Notes under the pieces: generated by a model
What the model was told of the DNA's origin: nothing
The model's input: only the letters and a program-made list of their open reading frames with translations
Databases searched by the model: none
Program-made: the position numbers and the translations under genes
Shown: in pieces, positions 1 to 7,953 of the stretch
How positions within the stretch are numbered: the first letter of the stretch is position 1
How the letters are laid out: every line of letters starts with the position of its first letter
DNA from: Flavobacterium sp. 20NA77.7
GTDB lineage: Bacteria; Bacteroidota; Bacteroidia; Flavobacteriales; Flavobacteriaceae
Reading direction: 5' to 3'
Length of the DNA stretch: 64,000 nt
Assembly: GCF_031326205.1 (NCBI RefSeq)
Contig: NZ_CP133721.1
Location: 1,426,001-1,490,000, forward strand

Positions 1-1
1 A

Positions 2-145
2 TTTATTAATAGTTGTTTTAAAAATCAAGGTCATCCATTATACCCTTACCTTTTGGTATTGGCTATTTTAATTTGTGTGTATGCAGTTTACCTAGGATTT
101 AAAGGTGTAAAAACAATTGTTAGCAGCATGTTTGATAAACATTAA
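2..145 (+). CDS. C-terminal end of a membrane protein (partial)
   Basis: The window opens inside an open frame that runs to a TAA at 143-145, so only the last 47 residues are visible. They hold a hydrophilic start, one strongly hydrophobic segment of about 20 residues (LLVLAILICVYAVYLGF) and a short basic tail ending FDKH. This is what the last transmembrane helix of an inner-membrane protein looks like. No family can be assigned from so short a piece. The next gene begins 36 bases downstream on the same strand. Confidence 0.6.
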   Translation, partial: FINSCFKNQGHPLYPYLLVLAILICVYAVYLGFKGVKTIVSSMFDKH

Positions 146-181
146 TTACCTAAAAATTTATTCATCTAAACCTAAAGAAAA

Positions 182-553
182 TTGAAAAAAATACTATACT
201 TACTCCTTTTACTAACAATAATTTCTTGTTATGAACAAGAGCGAAATTGTATCGCATTCAAAACAGGAAAATTTACTTCTGAAACAACAGTTGAAGGTAA
301 AAAATACAGCTCTACTTTTGAGCGTAATGATAGCATCCAAATAGAAAATTTTGCCAATAAAATAGACACTTTCACTATTCGATGGATAAATGATTGTGAA
401 TATATTTTAGAAAATGTAAGACCTACAAATAGAGAAGAAAAAAAAGCAGTTCACGTTAAAATATTGAATAGCAAAAATTTAACCTATAATTTTGAATATT
501 CTTTTGTAGGCGATGTCAAAAAACAACGCGGAACTGTAACAAAAACAAAGTAG
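182..553 (+). CDS. Small lipoprotein with TTG start
   Basis: A 123-residue protein with a lipoprotein signal: basic MKK, a leucine-rich core, and a lipobox ending at Cys16 (TIISC). It is therefore probably lipidated and anchored in an envelope membrane. The start is the TTG at 182: an in-frame TAA lies at 173-175 and no ATG precedes the signal peptide. The mature part is polar and lysine-rich and contains RWINDCEYIL. From memory, homologues of this size in Flavobacterium are sometimes labelled 'DNA topoisomerase IV', probably a label spread from the neighbouring parE/parC. Nothing in this sequence resembles a topoisomerase. Function unknown. Confidence 0.8.
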   Translation: MKKILYLLLLLTIISCYEQERNCIAFKTGKFTSETTVEGKKYSSTFERNDSIQIENFANKIDTFTIRWINDCEYILENVRPTNREEKKAVHVKILNSKNLTYNFEYSFVGDVKKQRGTVTKTK

Positions 554-592
554 TTACGTATAATTAATTATCATAAATAATATAAATATTAA

Positions 593-1447
593 ATGGAACT
601 TTTATCAAACCCAAATGCTTGGATAGCCCTTCTAACTTTAACTTTTTTAGAAATTATATTAGGAATTGACAACATTGTTTTTTTATCAATTGTGTCAGGT
701 AAATTAAAAGCAGAAGAACAACCCAAAGCACGAAGAATAGGTTTATTATTGGCAATGGTCTTTAGAATTATTCTATTATTTGGAATAACATGGGTTATGA
801 GCCTTAAGGATTCTTTTTTTGACTTTGATTGGAGTATTGTTTCAGGAGGCATATCAGGTCAAAGTTTGATTGTGTTTGGTGGCGGTTTGTTTTTACTTTA
901 TAAATCTGTTTCTGAAATTCATCATAAATTAGAAGGAGAAGAAGAAGGTAATTCTGGAAAATCAAGTAATACCTTAGTTTCAGCTATCATTCAAATTGCA
1001 TTACTAAATATTGTTTTTTCATTTGATAGTATATTAACTGCTGTTGGTTTAGTAAGTGCTGCAGAGCCGCCTATTGGTTTTGGTGCTACAGGAGCATTAG
1101 AAATTATGATTGCGGCAATTATTATTTCAATTGTTATTATGTTAATTTTTGCAGGTCCTGTAAGTAAGTTTGTAAATGAACATCCTACTATTCAAATACT
1201 AGGACTTTCATTTTTAATATTGATTGGTGTTATGCTATTAGCAGAAGGTTCTCATTTAGCATCTATAAAATTCTTTGGTGAAAACGAAGTACATAGTATC
1301 CCTAAAGGCTATCTTTATTTTGCTATTTTCTTTTCATTATTTGTTGAATTTTTAAACTTAAAAATGAAAAAGAATACAAAACCTGTTAAGTTACACAATA
1401 ATACTATTTTAGACGAAAAATTAAAAGATGAAGATTTTATGAATTAA
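593..1447 (+). CDS. TerC/Alx family integral membrane protein
   Basis: A 284-residue polytopic inner-membrane protein of the TerC family. Members are linked to metal-ion (notably manganese) export and tellurite resistance; the substrate here cannot be read from sequence. Two family signatures with acidic residues inside membrane helices are visible: EIILGIDNIVFL (about 20-31) and NIVFSFDSILTAVGL (about 139-153). About seven hydrophobic helices are separated by a charged loop near 112-125 (KLEGEEEGNSGK). The C-terminus is a hydrophilic tail of about 30 residues. It is short compared with TerC proteins carrying CBS domains. It converges on parC with a shared terminator between them. Confidence 0.9.
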   Translation: MELLSNPNAWIALLTLTFLEIILGIDNIVFLSIVSGKLKAEEQPKARRIGLLLAMVFRIILLFGITWVMSLKDSFFDFDWSIVSGGISGQSLIVFGGGLFLLYKSVSEIHHKLEGEEEGNSGKSSNTLVSAIIQIALLNIVFSFDSILTAVGLVSAAEPPIGFGATGALEIMIAAIIISIVIMLIFAGPVSKFVNEHPTIQILGLSFLILIGVMLLAEGSHLASIKFFGENEVHSIPKGYLYFAIFFSLFVEFLNLKMKKNTKPVKLHNNTILDEKLKDEDFMN

Positions 1448-1466
1448 TTTCTGATTTACTACATAC

Positions 1467-1497
1467 AAAAAAGCCCTTCATGTGAAGGGCTTTTTTT
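1467..1497. terminator. Bidirectional terminator between terC-type gene and parC
   Basis: The stem AAGCCCTTCA / TGAAGGGCTT is flanked by an A-run on the left and a T-run on the right, so it works as an intrinsic terminator in both directions. The T-run reaches the parC stop codon at 1497-1499. Confidence 0.85.
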
Positions 1498-4148
1498 TAC
1501 TCTAAACTCAATGTGATTTGTCCGTCGTCATCAAGTTGAATATCTATATCTTCAAAAGAAGGCGTTTCTGAATCTAAATTTTCAGTTGAAACTTCTTCCT
1601 CTTCAATAAGTTCTTCAAACGGTAAGGGATCTAACAAATTGATTTGTTTAACCTTATCTGTAGTTAATTGATTACCCAATGCTTTAATTCCTTTTACAGC
1701 AATAAATTCTTCTAAATTAACCAATTGATTTTCTTTTTGAACGCCTTTAACTTTTGCAAAAATTACCTCAGCCATAGGTTTCCAATCTGTTGAAACAATT
1801 TCTAGTTGAGACTTTTCGTGTTCGGTAATAAATATTTCTTCTTTATTTTCATTTTCCACTAAAAATCGTTTAATGAAATAGCGTTCTTTTTCTCCATCAT
1901 AATAGATTGCCGAAATGGGTTTATTACTATTCCATTTTTCCAATACAATCATGTCTTCCTCAAAGTGTGTGGTTAACTCTGGGATGATGGTTTTCAATTT
2001 TCCTGATTGATTAATAATAAGTAATCTATCATTTGGCTTAAATTCGCCTAACAACTCTCCTCTTCCATCGACATTTAAGCGCTGAACCGTATCGTCAAAC
2101 CAAATTTTACGTGGGCGTAATGTTGAAATACCTTTTTCTTTTAACTCTATTTTTTTAATTGGGTATTTAGTAACCGTATTTCCTTTTGATGCTCTACCTT
2201 TAATCATGATTTCGGCAAAATCCATATCCCACTTCAATTTTTTCACACTGCCCACTTGACGTAGCAATATCGTAATTACTTCGGCTTCACCATTTGGATT
2301 TGCGGAAAAATAAAGTACTTGCGACCCTGGCTTTTCTTGTGTTAAATCATATTCTTTGTCACGGGTAACTCCAGAAACATTGAATCGTTTTATATATGAC
2401 GGTCCGGATTTTCCATCACGATAAATCATATTGTAAATGGTACGTTTGTCATTCTTATCAAAAACGGCAATATGAATAATGTCTTTACCTATGAATTTTT
2501 TATCATCTACTTTCGTGACTAACATTTTTCCATCACGTAAAAACACGATTACATCATCAATATCCGAGCAATCGGCTACATACTCATCTTTCTTTAAACT
2601 GGTGCCAATGAATCCTTCTTCTCTGTTGACATACAATTTTGTATTTCTCAAAACTACTTTAGTAGCTTCTATAGTATCAAAATTTCTTAACTCTGTTAAA
2701 CGCTCACGACCTTTACCATATTTTTCTTTTAAACGCGTAAAATAATCAATCGCAAAATCAATAATATTTGCTAAATGATGCTTTACTTCCTCCATTTCTG
2801 CTTCTAATTTAGCAATACCTTCATCTGCTTTATCTGAATCAAAACGTGTAATACGAATCATAGGAATTTGCGTTAATTTTTGCAAATCTTCATCAACAAT
2901 ATCTCGAAGTAGTACTTTTTTAAATGGCTCAAAGCTTTTATACATGTATTCAAACAAGGCTTCTTTATCTGCATATAGTTTGAAGTCTATGTACATTTCT
3001 TCACGAATGAATATTTTTTCCAAATTAGCGAAATGCCATTTGGTTTCCAATTCCTCTAATTGTATTTCTAATTCACGCTTTAAAATCCCAACGGTTCTAT
3101 TTGTTGATAGCTTAAGCATATCATTAACGCCTATGAATAAAGGTCTATTACAATTTTCAATTACACAACCTAAAGGCGCAACTGATAATTCGCAATCTGT
3201 GAAAGCATACAACGCATCAATCATTTTATCGGGAGAAACTCCAGGATACAAATGAATTAGAATTTCAACTTCTGCTGCCGTATTATCTTCAATTTTTTTA
3301 ACCTTTATTTTACCTTTTTCATTTGCTTTTAGAATACTATCAATTAATTTTGAAGTATCTGTTGAAAATGGAATTTGAGTAATTACTAAGGTTTGTTTGT
3401 CCAATTGAGAAATTTTTGCCCGTACACGCACTCTACCGCCGCGCATACCTTCATTATAATTTGACACATCTGCTATACCCGCTGTTGGAAAATCTGGATA
3501 TAAGGTAAAAGGTTTGCCTTTTAATATTTTAATAGATGCGTCTATTAATTCATTAAAATTATGTGGCAATATTTTTGTTGACAATCCAACGGCAATTCCT
3601 TCACCTCCTTGTGCTAAAAGCATGGGAAATTTTACAGGCAAATGAATAGGTTCATTTTTTCGACCGTCATAGCTCAATTGCCATTCTGTTACTTTTGGCG
3701 AAAACAAGACTTCTAGAGCAAACTTGCTTAAACGCGCTTCGATATAACGTGGTGCAGCCGCACCATCGCCTGTTAAAATATTACCCCAGTTCCCTTGACA
3801 ATCAATTAATAAATCCTTTTGACCAATGTTTACCATGGCATCACCAATACTGGCATCGCCATGCGGATGATACTGCATAGTATGTCCTATTACATTAGCA
3901 ACTTTATTGTATCGTCCATCATCTAACTCCTTCATAGAATGCATAATACGTCTTTGAACAGGTTTAAAACCATCTTCAATAGCTGGTACAGCACGCTCTA
4001 AGATTACATAAGATGCATAATCTAAAAACCAATCTTTATACATTCCCGTTACTTTTGTAATGGAATCTGAATGGTCTATAGCTTCTTGATTTTCAGGAAT
4101 GAAATCGTGTTGCTCTTCTGAATTTATAGGTTGATTTTCTTCACTCAT
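1497..4148 (-). CDS. parC: DNA topoisomerase IV subunit A
   Basis: An 883-residue type IIA topoisomerase A subunit. It makes the double-strand break through which topoisomerase IV passes DNA to decatenate daughter chromosomes. The catalytic tyrosine is Tyr135 in AAPRYIEARLS, following the winged-helix segment FKPVQRRIMHSM (61-72). The quinolone-determining stretch HPHGDASIGDAM spans about 94-105. A C-terminal beta-pinwheel follows from about residue 500, and the tail is acidic and disordered. It is encoded 28 bases after parE, so the two subunits are made from one transcript. ParC rather than GyrA is inferred from this pairing with parE and the absence of a clear GyrA box. The spacer carries heptamer-phased repeats. 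Confidence 0.95.
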   Translation of the reverse strand: MSEENQPINSEEQHDFIPENQEAIDHSDSITKVTGMYKDWFLDYASYVILERAVPAIEDGFKPVQRRIMHSMKELDDGRYNKVANVIGHTMQYHPHGDASIGDAMVNIGQKDLLIDCQGNWGNILTGDGAAAPRYIEARLSKFALEVLFSPKVTEWQLSYDGRKNEPIHLPVKFPMLLAQGGEGIAVGLSTKILPHNFNELIDASIKILKGKPFTLYPDFPTAGIADVSNYNEGMRGGRVRVRAKISQLDKQTLVITQIPFSTDTSKLIDSILKANEKGKIKVKKIEDNTAAEVEILIHLYPGVSPDKMIDALYAFTDCELSVAPLGCVIENCNRPLFIGVNDMLKLSTNRTVGILKRELEIQLEELETKWHFANLEKIFIREEMYIDFKLYADKEALFEYMYKSFEPFKKVLLRDIVDEDLQKLTQIPMIRITRFDSDKADEGIAKLEAEMEEVKHHLANIIDFAIDYFTRLKEKYGKGRERLTELRNFDTIEATKVVLRNTKLYVNREEGFIGTSLKKDEYVADCSDIDDVIVFLRDGKMLVTKVDDKKFIGKDIIHIAVFDKNDKRTIYNMIYRDGKSGPSYIKRFNVSGVTRDKEYDLTQEKPGSQVLYFSANPNGEAEVITILLRQVGSVKKLKWDMDFAEIMIKGRASKGNTVTKYPIKKIELKEKGISTLRPRKIWFDDTVQRLNVDGRGELLGEFKPNDRLLIINQSGKLKTIIPELTTHFEEDMIVLEKWNSNKPISAIYYDGEKERYFIKRFLVENENKEEIFITEHEKSQLEIVSTDWKPMAEVIFAKVKGVQKENQLVNLEEFIAVKGIKALGNQLTTDKVKQINLLDPLPFEELIEEEEVSTENLDSETPSFEDIDIQLDDDGQITLSLE

Positions 4149-4153
4149 TTTTT

Positions 4154-4181
4154 AGTTGTCAGTATTAAGTTGACAGTTATA
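4154..4181 (+). repeat. Heptamer-phased repeat in parE-parC spacer
   Basis: Four units of exactly seven bases follow one another: AGTTGTC, AGTATTA, AGTTGAC, AGTTATA. They fill most of the 28-base spacer between parE and parC and run over the parE stop codon (4177-4179). They resemble repeats near 7837, 10226, 29187 and 40974. Confidence 0.6.
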
Positions 4182-6051
4182 TTTTCAATAATTCTTCCGC
4201 TGTATCCAATTCTACTTTCAAGTTATTGATAATAAAGTCTTGTCGGTCTGGGGTGTTTTTACCCATGTAAAATTCTAATAATTTTTCTATTGACATGGCT
4301 TTATCTAACATAACAGGGTCTAATCGAATATCTTGTCCGATGAAGTGTTTGAATTCATCAGGCGAAATTTCTCCTAATCCTTTAAAACGTGTAATTTCTG
4401 GCTTAGGTTTTAACTTTTCAATGGCATTTACACGCTCTTCTTCACTGTAACAATAAATGGTTTCTTTTTTATTTCGTACACGGAATAATGGGGTTTGTAA
4501 AATGTACAAATGCCCTTCTTTAATTAACTCTGGAAAAAACTGTAAAAAGAATGTAATTAATAACAAACGAATATGCATACCATCCACGTCGGCATCTGTT
4601 GCAATTACTATATTATTGTACCTTAAATTTTCGTAGTCCTCTTCAATATCTAATGCTGCTTGCAATAAATTAAATTCTTCATTCTCATACACAATTTTTT
4701 TAGACATTCCATACGAATTCAAAGGCTTTCCACGAAGTGAAAAAACCGCTTGTGTATTCACATCTCGTGACTTCGTAATAGAACCCGAAGCCGAATCTCC
4801 CTCGGTGATAAATAAAGTACTTTCTAAATATCTTGGATTTTTAATGTCTGGTAAATGCACCCTACAATCACGCAGTTTTTTGTTGTGCAAGCTCGATTTT
4901 TTTGCACGTTCTTTTGCTAATTTTCGAATACCTGATAATTCTTTACGTTCACGCTCTGCTTGTAGAATTTTTTTCAATAAAGCATCTGCAACCTCAGGAT
5001 TTTTATGCAAAAAATTATCTAACTTCGTTTTAATAAAATCATTAACAAACGTACGCACAGAAACACCGCCTGGCCCCATTTCTGTAGACCCTAGTTTTGT
5101 TTTTGTTTGTGATTCAAATACAGGTTCTTCTACTTTAACAGCAATAGCAGCTACTATAGATTTTCGAATGTCTGAGGCTTCAAAGTTTTTGTTATAAAAT
5201 TCTTTTAACGTACGTACAACTCCTTCTCTAAATGCACCTAAATGTGTACCTCCTTGTGTAGTATTTTGTCCGTTAACAAATGAATAGTATTCCTCAGAAT
5301 ATTGTGATTTACTATGCGTAATAGCAATTTCAATATCATCACTTTCTAAATGTATAATTGGATACACTCTGTCTTCATCAGCAATATTTTCATTTAATAA
5401 ATCTTTTAAACCGTCTTCAGAATAAAATTTATCTCCATTGTAATAAAGCGTCAGACCTCGATTTAAATACGTGTAGTTTTTCAACATTTTTTCCACGTAT
5501 TCATTACGATACTTATAATTTTTAAAAATAGTTTCGTCTGCAACAAAAGAAACCTTAGTTCCTCTTCGTTTGGTACTTTCTACAATATCTTCTTCTTGTG
5601 TAAGCAAACCTGCTGAAAATTCGGCTGCTTTTTGTTGATTATCTCTAACCGATTCTACTCTAAAATAAGTAGATAGTGCATTTACTGCTTTGGTACCTAC
5701 TCCATTTAAACCAATTGATTTCTTGAATGCTTTGGAATCATATTTACCCCCCGTATTCATTTTAGAAACCACATCCACTACTTTTCCTAATGGAATGCCT
5801 CGGCCATAATCACGAACGGTAACCAATCTGTCTTTTATGGTCACTTCAATGGTTTTTCCTGCGCCCATGGCAAACTCATCAATACAGTTGTCTAACACCT
5901 CTTTTAAAAGGATATAAATACCATCATCTGGGGTAGACCCATCACCTAATTTACCAATGTACATTCCGGGACGAATACGGATATGCTCTTGCCAATCGAG
6001 TGATCGAATATTGTCTTCAGTATACTGACTTTGATTTAATTCTTCTTGCAT
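4177..6051 (-). CDS. parE: DNA topoisomerase IV subunit B
   Basis: A 624-residue ATPase subunit of topoisomerase IV. The GHKL ATPase fold shows [10 protein letters not shown] (51-60, Mg/ATP), DYGRGIP (81-87) and [14 protein letters not shown] (114-127). The TOPRIM metal-binding domain shows [10 protein letters not shown] and the DxD motif [10 protein letters not shown]-terminal ERFKGLGE-type segment appears as [14 protein letters not shown]. At about 620 residues it lacks the insertion seen in long GyrB proteins. A second, separate B subunit (gyrB at 18439-20379) has the gyrase features, which supports calling this one ParE. It begins the parE-parC operon, about 120 bases downstream of a -7 element at 6172-6179. 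Confidence 0.95.
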   Translation of the reverse strand: MQEELNQSQYTEDNIRSLDWQEHIRIRPGMYIGKLGDGSTPDDGIYILLKEVLDNCIDEFAMGAGKTIEVTIKDRLVTVRDYGRGIPLGKVVDVVSKMNTGGKYDSKAFKKSIGLNGVGTKAVNALSTYFRVESVRDNQQKAAEFSAGLLTQEEDIVESTKRRGTKVSFVADETIFKNYKYRNEYVEKMLKNYTYLNRGLTLYYNGDKFYSEDGLKDLLNENIADEDRVYPIIHLESDDIEIAITHSKSQYSEEYYSFVNGQNTTQGGTHLGAFREGVVRTLKEFYNKNFEASDIRKSIVAAIAVKVEEPVFESQTKTKLGSTEMGPGGVSVRTFVNDFIKTKLDNFLHKNPEVADALLKKILQAERERKELSGIRKLAKERAKKSSLHNKKLRDCRVHLPDIKNPRYLESTLFITEGDSASGSITKSRDVNTQAVFSLRGKPLNSYGMSKKIVYENEEFNLLQAALDIEEDYENLRYNNIVIATDADVDGMHIRLLLITFFLQFFPELIKEGHLYILQTPLFRVRNKKETIYCYSEEERVNAIEKLKPKPEITRFKGLGEISPDEFKHFIGQDIRLDPVMLDKAMSIEKLLEFYMGKNTPDRQDFIINNLKVELDTAEELLKI

Positions 6052-6171
6052 AGATTCAATTATGAAAATTAACTACATGCTCTTTGGTTAATGCTTACAT
6101 GACACACCTCGAGACTGCTAATATAAAGTATTTCAAAAGAAAATAAAAGCGTTAAAAAAAGAAGTTATTGA

Positions 6172-6179
6172 CAAAGTTA
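6172..6179 (-). promoter_or_regulatory. Candidate -7 promoter element for parE
   Basis: On the minus strand this reads TAACTTTG, a full match to the Bacteroidota -7 consensus TAnnTTTG. It lies just downstream of the ychF terminator and about 120 bases before the parE start, leaving a fairly long leader. No convincing -33 TTTG is visible because that position falls in the terminator hairpin. Confidence 0.45.
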
Positions 6180-6185
6180 TGTATA

Positions 6186-6216
6186 AAAAAACCGTTACTT
6201 AACTGTAACGGTTTTT
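6186..6216 (-). terminator. Terminator after ychF
   Basis: A 7-bp stem CCGTTAC / GTAACGG (6192-6198, 6205-6211) has a 6-base loop. On the minus strand it is followed by a T-run (the A-run at 6185-6191). It separates ychF from the parE-parC operon. Confidence 0.85.
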
Positions 6217-6243
6217 CTATTTTCTTTACTCTATTTTCTTTGA

Positions 6244-7338
6244 CTATACATTAAATCTAAAATGCATTACATCACCATCTTTTACAATATACTCTTTACC
6301 TTCAACACGAAGTTTTCCTGCTTCTTTTACTTTTGCTTCTGAACCATAATTTGAAAAATCTTCAAAGGCAATTACTTCAGCGCGTATGAATCCTTTTTCA
6401 AAATCAGTATGGATTACTCCAGCTGCTTTTGGTGCTGTATCTCCTACATTAATGGTCCAAGCACGAACTTCTTTAACACCTGCTGTAAAATAGGTTTGTA
6501 AGTTTAATAATTTATAGGCTGCACGAATTAACACTGCAGATCCTGGTTCTGTTAAACCTAAATCTTGTAAAAACAATTGACGTTCTTCGTAACTCTCTAA
6601 CTCATTAATATCTGCTTCTGCACCAACAGAAAGTACAATCACTTCTGCTTGTTCATCTTTTACTAATTCACGTACTTGCTCTACATATGTATTTCCGTTT
6701 ATTGCCGAAGCTTCATCAACGTTACATACATATAAAACTGGTTTGGCTGTAATCAACTGAAAACTTTCAAACAACTCTTCTTCTTCGTTAGATTGCGGAA
6801 CAACAGTACGGGCAGATTTTGCTTGCATTAATGCTTCTCTAATTCTATCTAAAAGTGCTTTTTCAATTTGAGCTTCTTTATTGCCTGTTTTTGCTGCACG
6901 ATTTGCTTTTTCCAACCTTTTATCAACCGTTTCTAAATCTTTTAACTGTAGCTCAATATCTATAGTTTCCTTATCTCTAATTGGGTTTACATTTCCGTCT
7001 ACGTGTACAATATTATCATTGTCGAAACAACGCAATACGTGAATAATAGCGTTACATTCTCTAATATTACCTAAGAACTGATTTCCTAATCCTTCGCCTT
7101 TACTAGCCCCTTTAACTAATCCTGCAATATCAACAATATCAACCGTTGCCATTTGTACGCGCTCTGGATTTACTAATTCCTCTAAACGAGAAATACGTGG
7201 GTCTGGCACATTAACTACACCTATATTTGGTTCAATTGTACAAAATGGAAAATTAGCACTTTGTGCTTTTGCGTTAGATAAACAATTAAATAACGTTGAC
7301 TTTCCTACGTTTGGTAATCCTACAATTCCTGCTTTCAT
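6244..7338 (-). CDS. ychF: Ribosome-binding ATPase YchF (Obg family)
   Basis: A 364-residue P-loop protein of the OLA1/YchF subfamily, which binds ribosomes and hydrolyses ATP in preference to GTP. The G1 motif GLPNVGKSTLFN is at 7-18, the switch/G3 region is DIVDIAGLVKGASKGEG, and the usual G4 motif NKxD is replaced by NVDEA, the hallmark of this ATP-preferring subfamily. A coiled-coil stretch rich in Lys and Glu follows, and a C-terminal TGS domain ends in GDVMHFRFNV. The length is exactly the family norm. Monocistronic: its own -7 element is upstream and a terminator follows. Confidence 0.96.
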   Translation of the reverse strand: MKAGIVGLPNVGKSTLFNCLSNAKAQSANFPFCTIEPNIGVVNVPDPRISRLEELVNPERVQMATVDIVDIAGLVKGASKGEGLGNQFLGNIRECNAIIHVLRCFDNDNIVHVDGNVNPIRDKETIDIELQLKDLETVDKRLEKANRAAKTGNKEAQIEKALLDRIREALMQAKSARTVVPQSNEEEELFESFQLITAKPVLYVCNVDEASAINGNTYVEQVRELVKDEQAEVIVLSVGAEADINELESYEERQLFLQDLGLTEPGSAVLIRAAYKLLNLQTYFTAGVKEVRAWTINVGDTAPKAAGVIHTDFEKGFIRAEVIAFEDFSNYGSEAKVKEAGKLRVEGKEYIVKDGDVMHFRFNV

Positions 7339-7340
7339 AA

Positions 7341-7369
7341 GCCCCTAAATCCCCAAAGGGGACTTGAAT
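7341..7369. repeat. REP-like palindrome in ychF leader
   Basis: The palindrome TCCCCAAAGGGGA at 7350-7362 is preceded by GCCCCTAAA. This is a strikingly GC-rich patch in an AT-rich leader, lying between the ychF promoter and start codon. Similar CCCCTAAATCCCC...GGGGACTT strings are, from memory, dispersed in many Bacteroidota genomes. No second copy was noticed in this window. Confidence 0.5.
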
Positions 7370-7397
7370 TAAAAGTTAATATAATTTTTAAAGTGTG

Positions 7398-7405
7398 CAA
7401 ATATA
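7398..7405 (-). promoter_or_regulatory. Candidate -7 element for ychF
   Basis: The minus strand reads TATATTTG followed by C, a full TAnnTTTG match about 60 bases before the ychF start. The leader it would produce contains the GC-rich palindrome at 7350-7362. Confidence 0.5.
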
Positions 7406-7444
7406 CTTCTATTAATTGAAAAAAATAATAAAATGAAAAAAGTC

Positions 7445-7471
7445 AAAAAAAAATCCCGAATTAAATCGGGA
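7445..7471 (-). terminator. Terminator after ferredoxin gene
   Basis: The stem CCCGA / TCGGG (7455-7459 and 7466-7470) is followed, on the minus strand, by a long T-run (A-run at 7445-7453). It ends the ferredoxin transcript. Confidence 0.8.
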
Positions 7472-7478
7472 GTTGTTT

Positions 7479-7829
7479 TTATTCATTATGTAAGAATGCT
7501 TGTCTATTTAAAAGTGTTTCCTCACTTTCAACATGGTCATCGTCTGGTACACAACAATCAACTGGACATACAGCAGCACATTGTGGTTCTTCATGAAATC
7601 CTTTACATTCTGTACATTTACCAGGCACAATATAATACACATCATCAGAAAGAGGTGTTTGTGCAGCGTCAGCATCAACTTCAGTTCCGTCAGGTAAAAT
7701 AATTTTACCACTTAATTTAGTTCCATCTTTATAGCGCCAATCATCAGCTCCTTCATAAATTGCGGTATTAGGACATTCTGGCTCACAAGCGCCACAATTT
7801 ATACATTCATCTGTTATTTTAATTGCCAT
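7479..7829 (-). CDS. 2[4Fe-4S] ferredoxin
   Basis: A 116-residue acidic ferredoxin carrying two cubane clusters, a soluble electron carrier. Cluster-binding cysteines are Cys9, 12, 15 and 19 ([12 protein letters not shown]). The second set is Cys72, 75, 84 and 88 ([18 protein letters not shown]), with the 8-residue spacing typical of the long bacterial 2[4Fe-4S] type. About 45 residues separate the two motifs. Its redox partner is not obvious. It is divergent from the LuxC-type acyl-CoA reductase, and from memory this pairing next to serC and serA recurs in Bacteroidota. Overlapping promoters lie between the two genes. Confidence 0.93.
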   Translation of the reverse strand: MAIKITDECINCGACEPECPNTAIYEGADDWRYKDGTKLSGKIILPDGTEVDADAAQTPLSDDVYYIVPGKCTECKGFHEEPQCAAVCPVDCCVPDDDHVESEETLLNRQAFLHNE

Positions 7830-7836
7830 ATCTTAA

Positions 7837-7871
7837 AAGTTAGAAGTTAGCTATTAGAATTAAGAAGTTTT
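7837..7871 (+). repeat. Heptamer-phased repeat upstream of ferredoxin gene
   Basis: Five consecutive seven-base units: AAGTTAG, AAGTTAG, CTATTAG, AATTAAG, AAGTTTT. They begin 7 bases upstream of the ferredoxin start codon and would be transcribed as its 5' leader. Confidence 0.65.
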
Positions 7872-7905
7872 AAAAAAATGTACTTAATTAGTCTAACTAT
7901 TTGAT

Positions 7906-7913
7906 TATTTTTG
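7906..7913 (+). promoter_or_regulatory. Candidate -7 element for acyl-CoA reductase gene
   Basis: TATTTTTG followed by T, a full TAnnTTTG match 41 bases before the plus-strand start at 7954. It faces the minus-strand element at 7916-7923 with two bases between them. The -33 region is weak. Confidence 0.5.
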
Positions 7914-7915
7914 TG

Positions 7916-7923
7916 CAAAATTA
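7916..7923 (-). promoter_or_regulatory. Candidate -7 element for ferredoxin gene
   Basis: The minus strand reads TAATTTTG, with a TTG (7944-7946) 20 bases upstream at the -33 position. Transcription would run leftwards through the heptamer repeats into the ferredoxin gene. Confidence 0.5.
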
Positions 7924-7953
7924 CAATGTAAACCACATATATACAAGTTACAA

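Noticed and set aside
589..852. Minus-strand ORF opposite the TerC-type gene
   Set aside because: It lies wholly inside a well-supported membrane protein gene in the opposite direction and has no signal, domain or start context.
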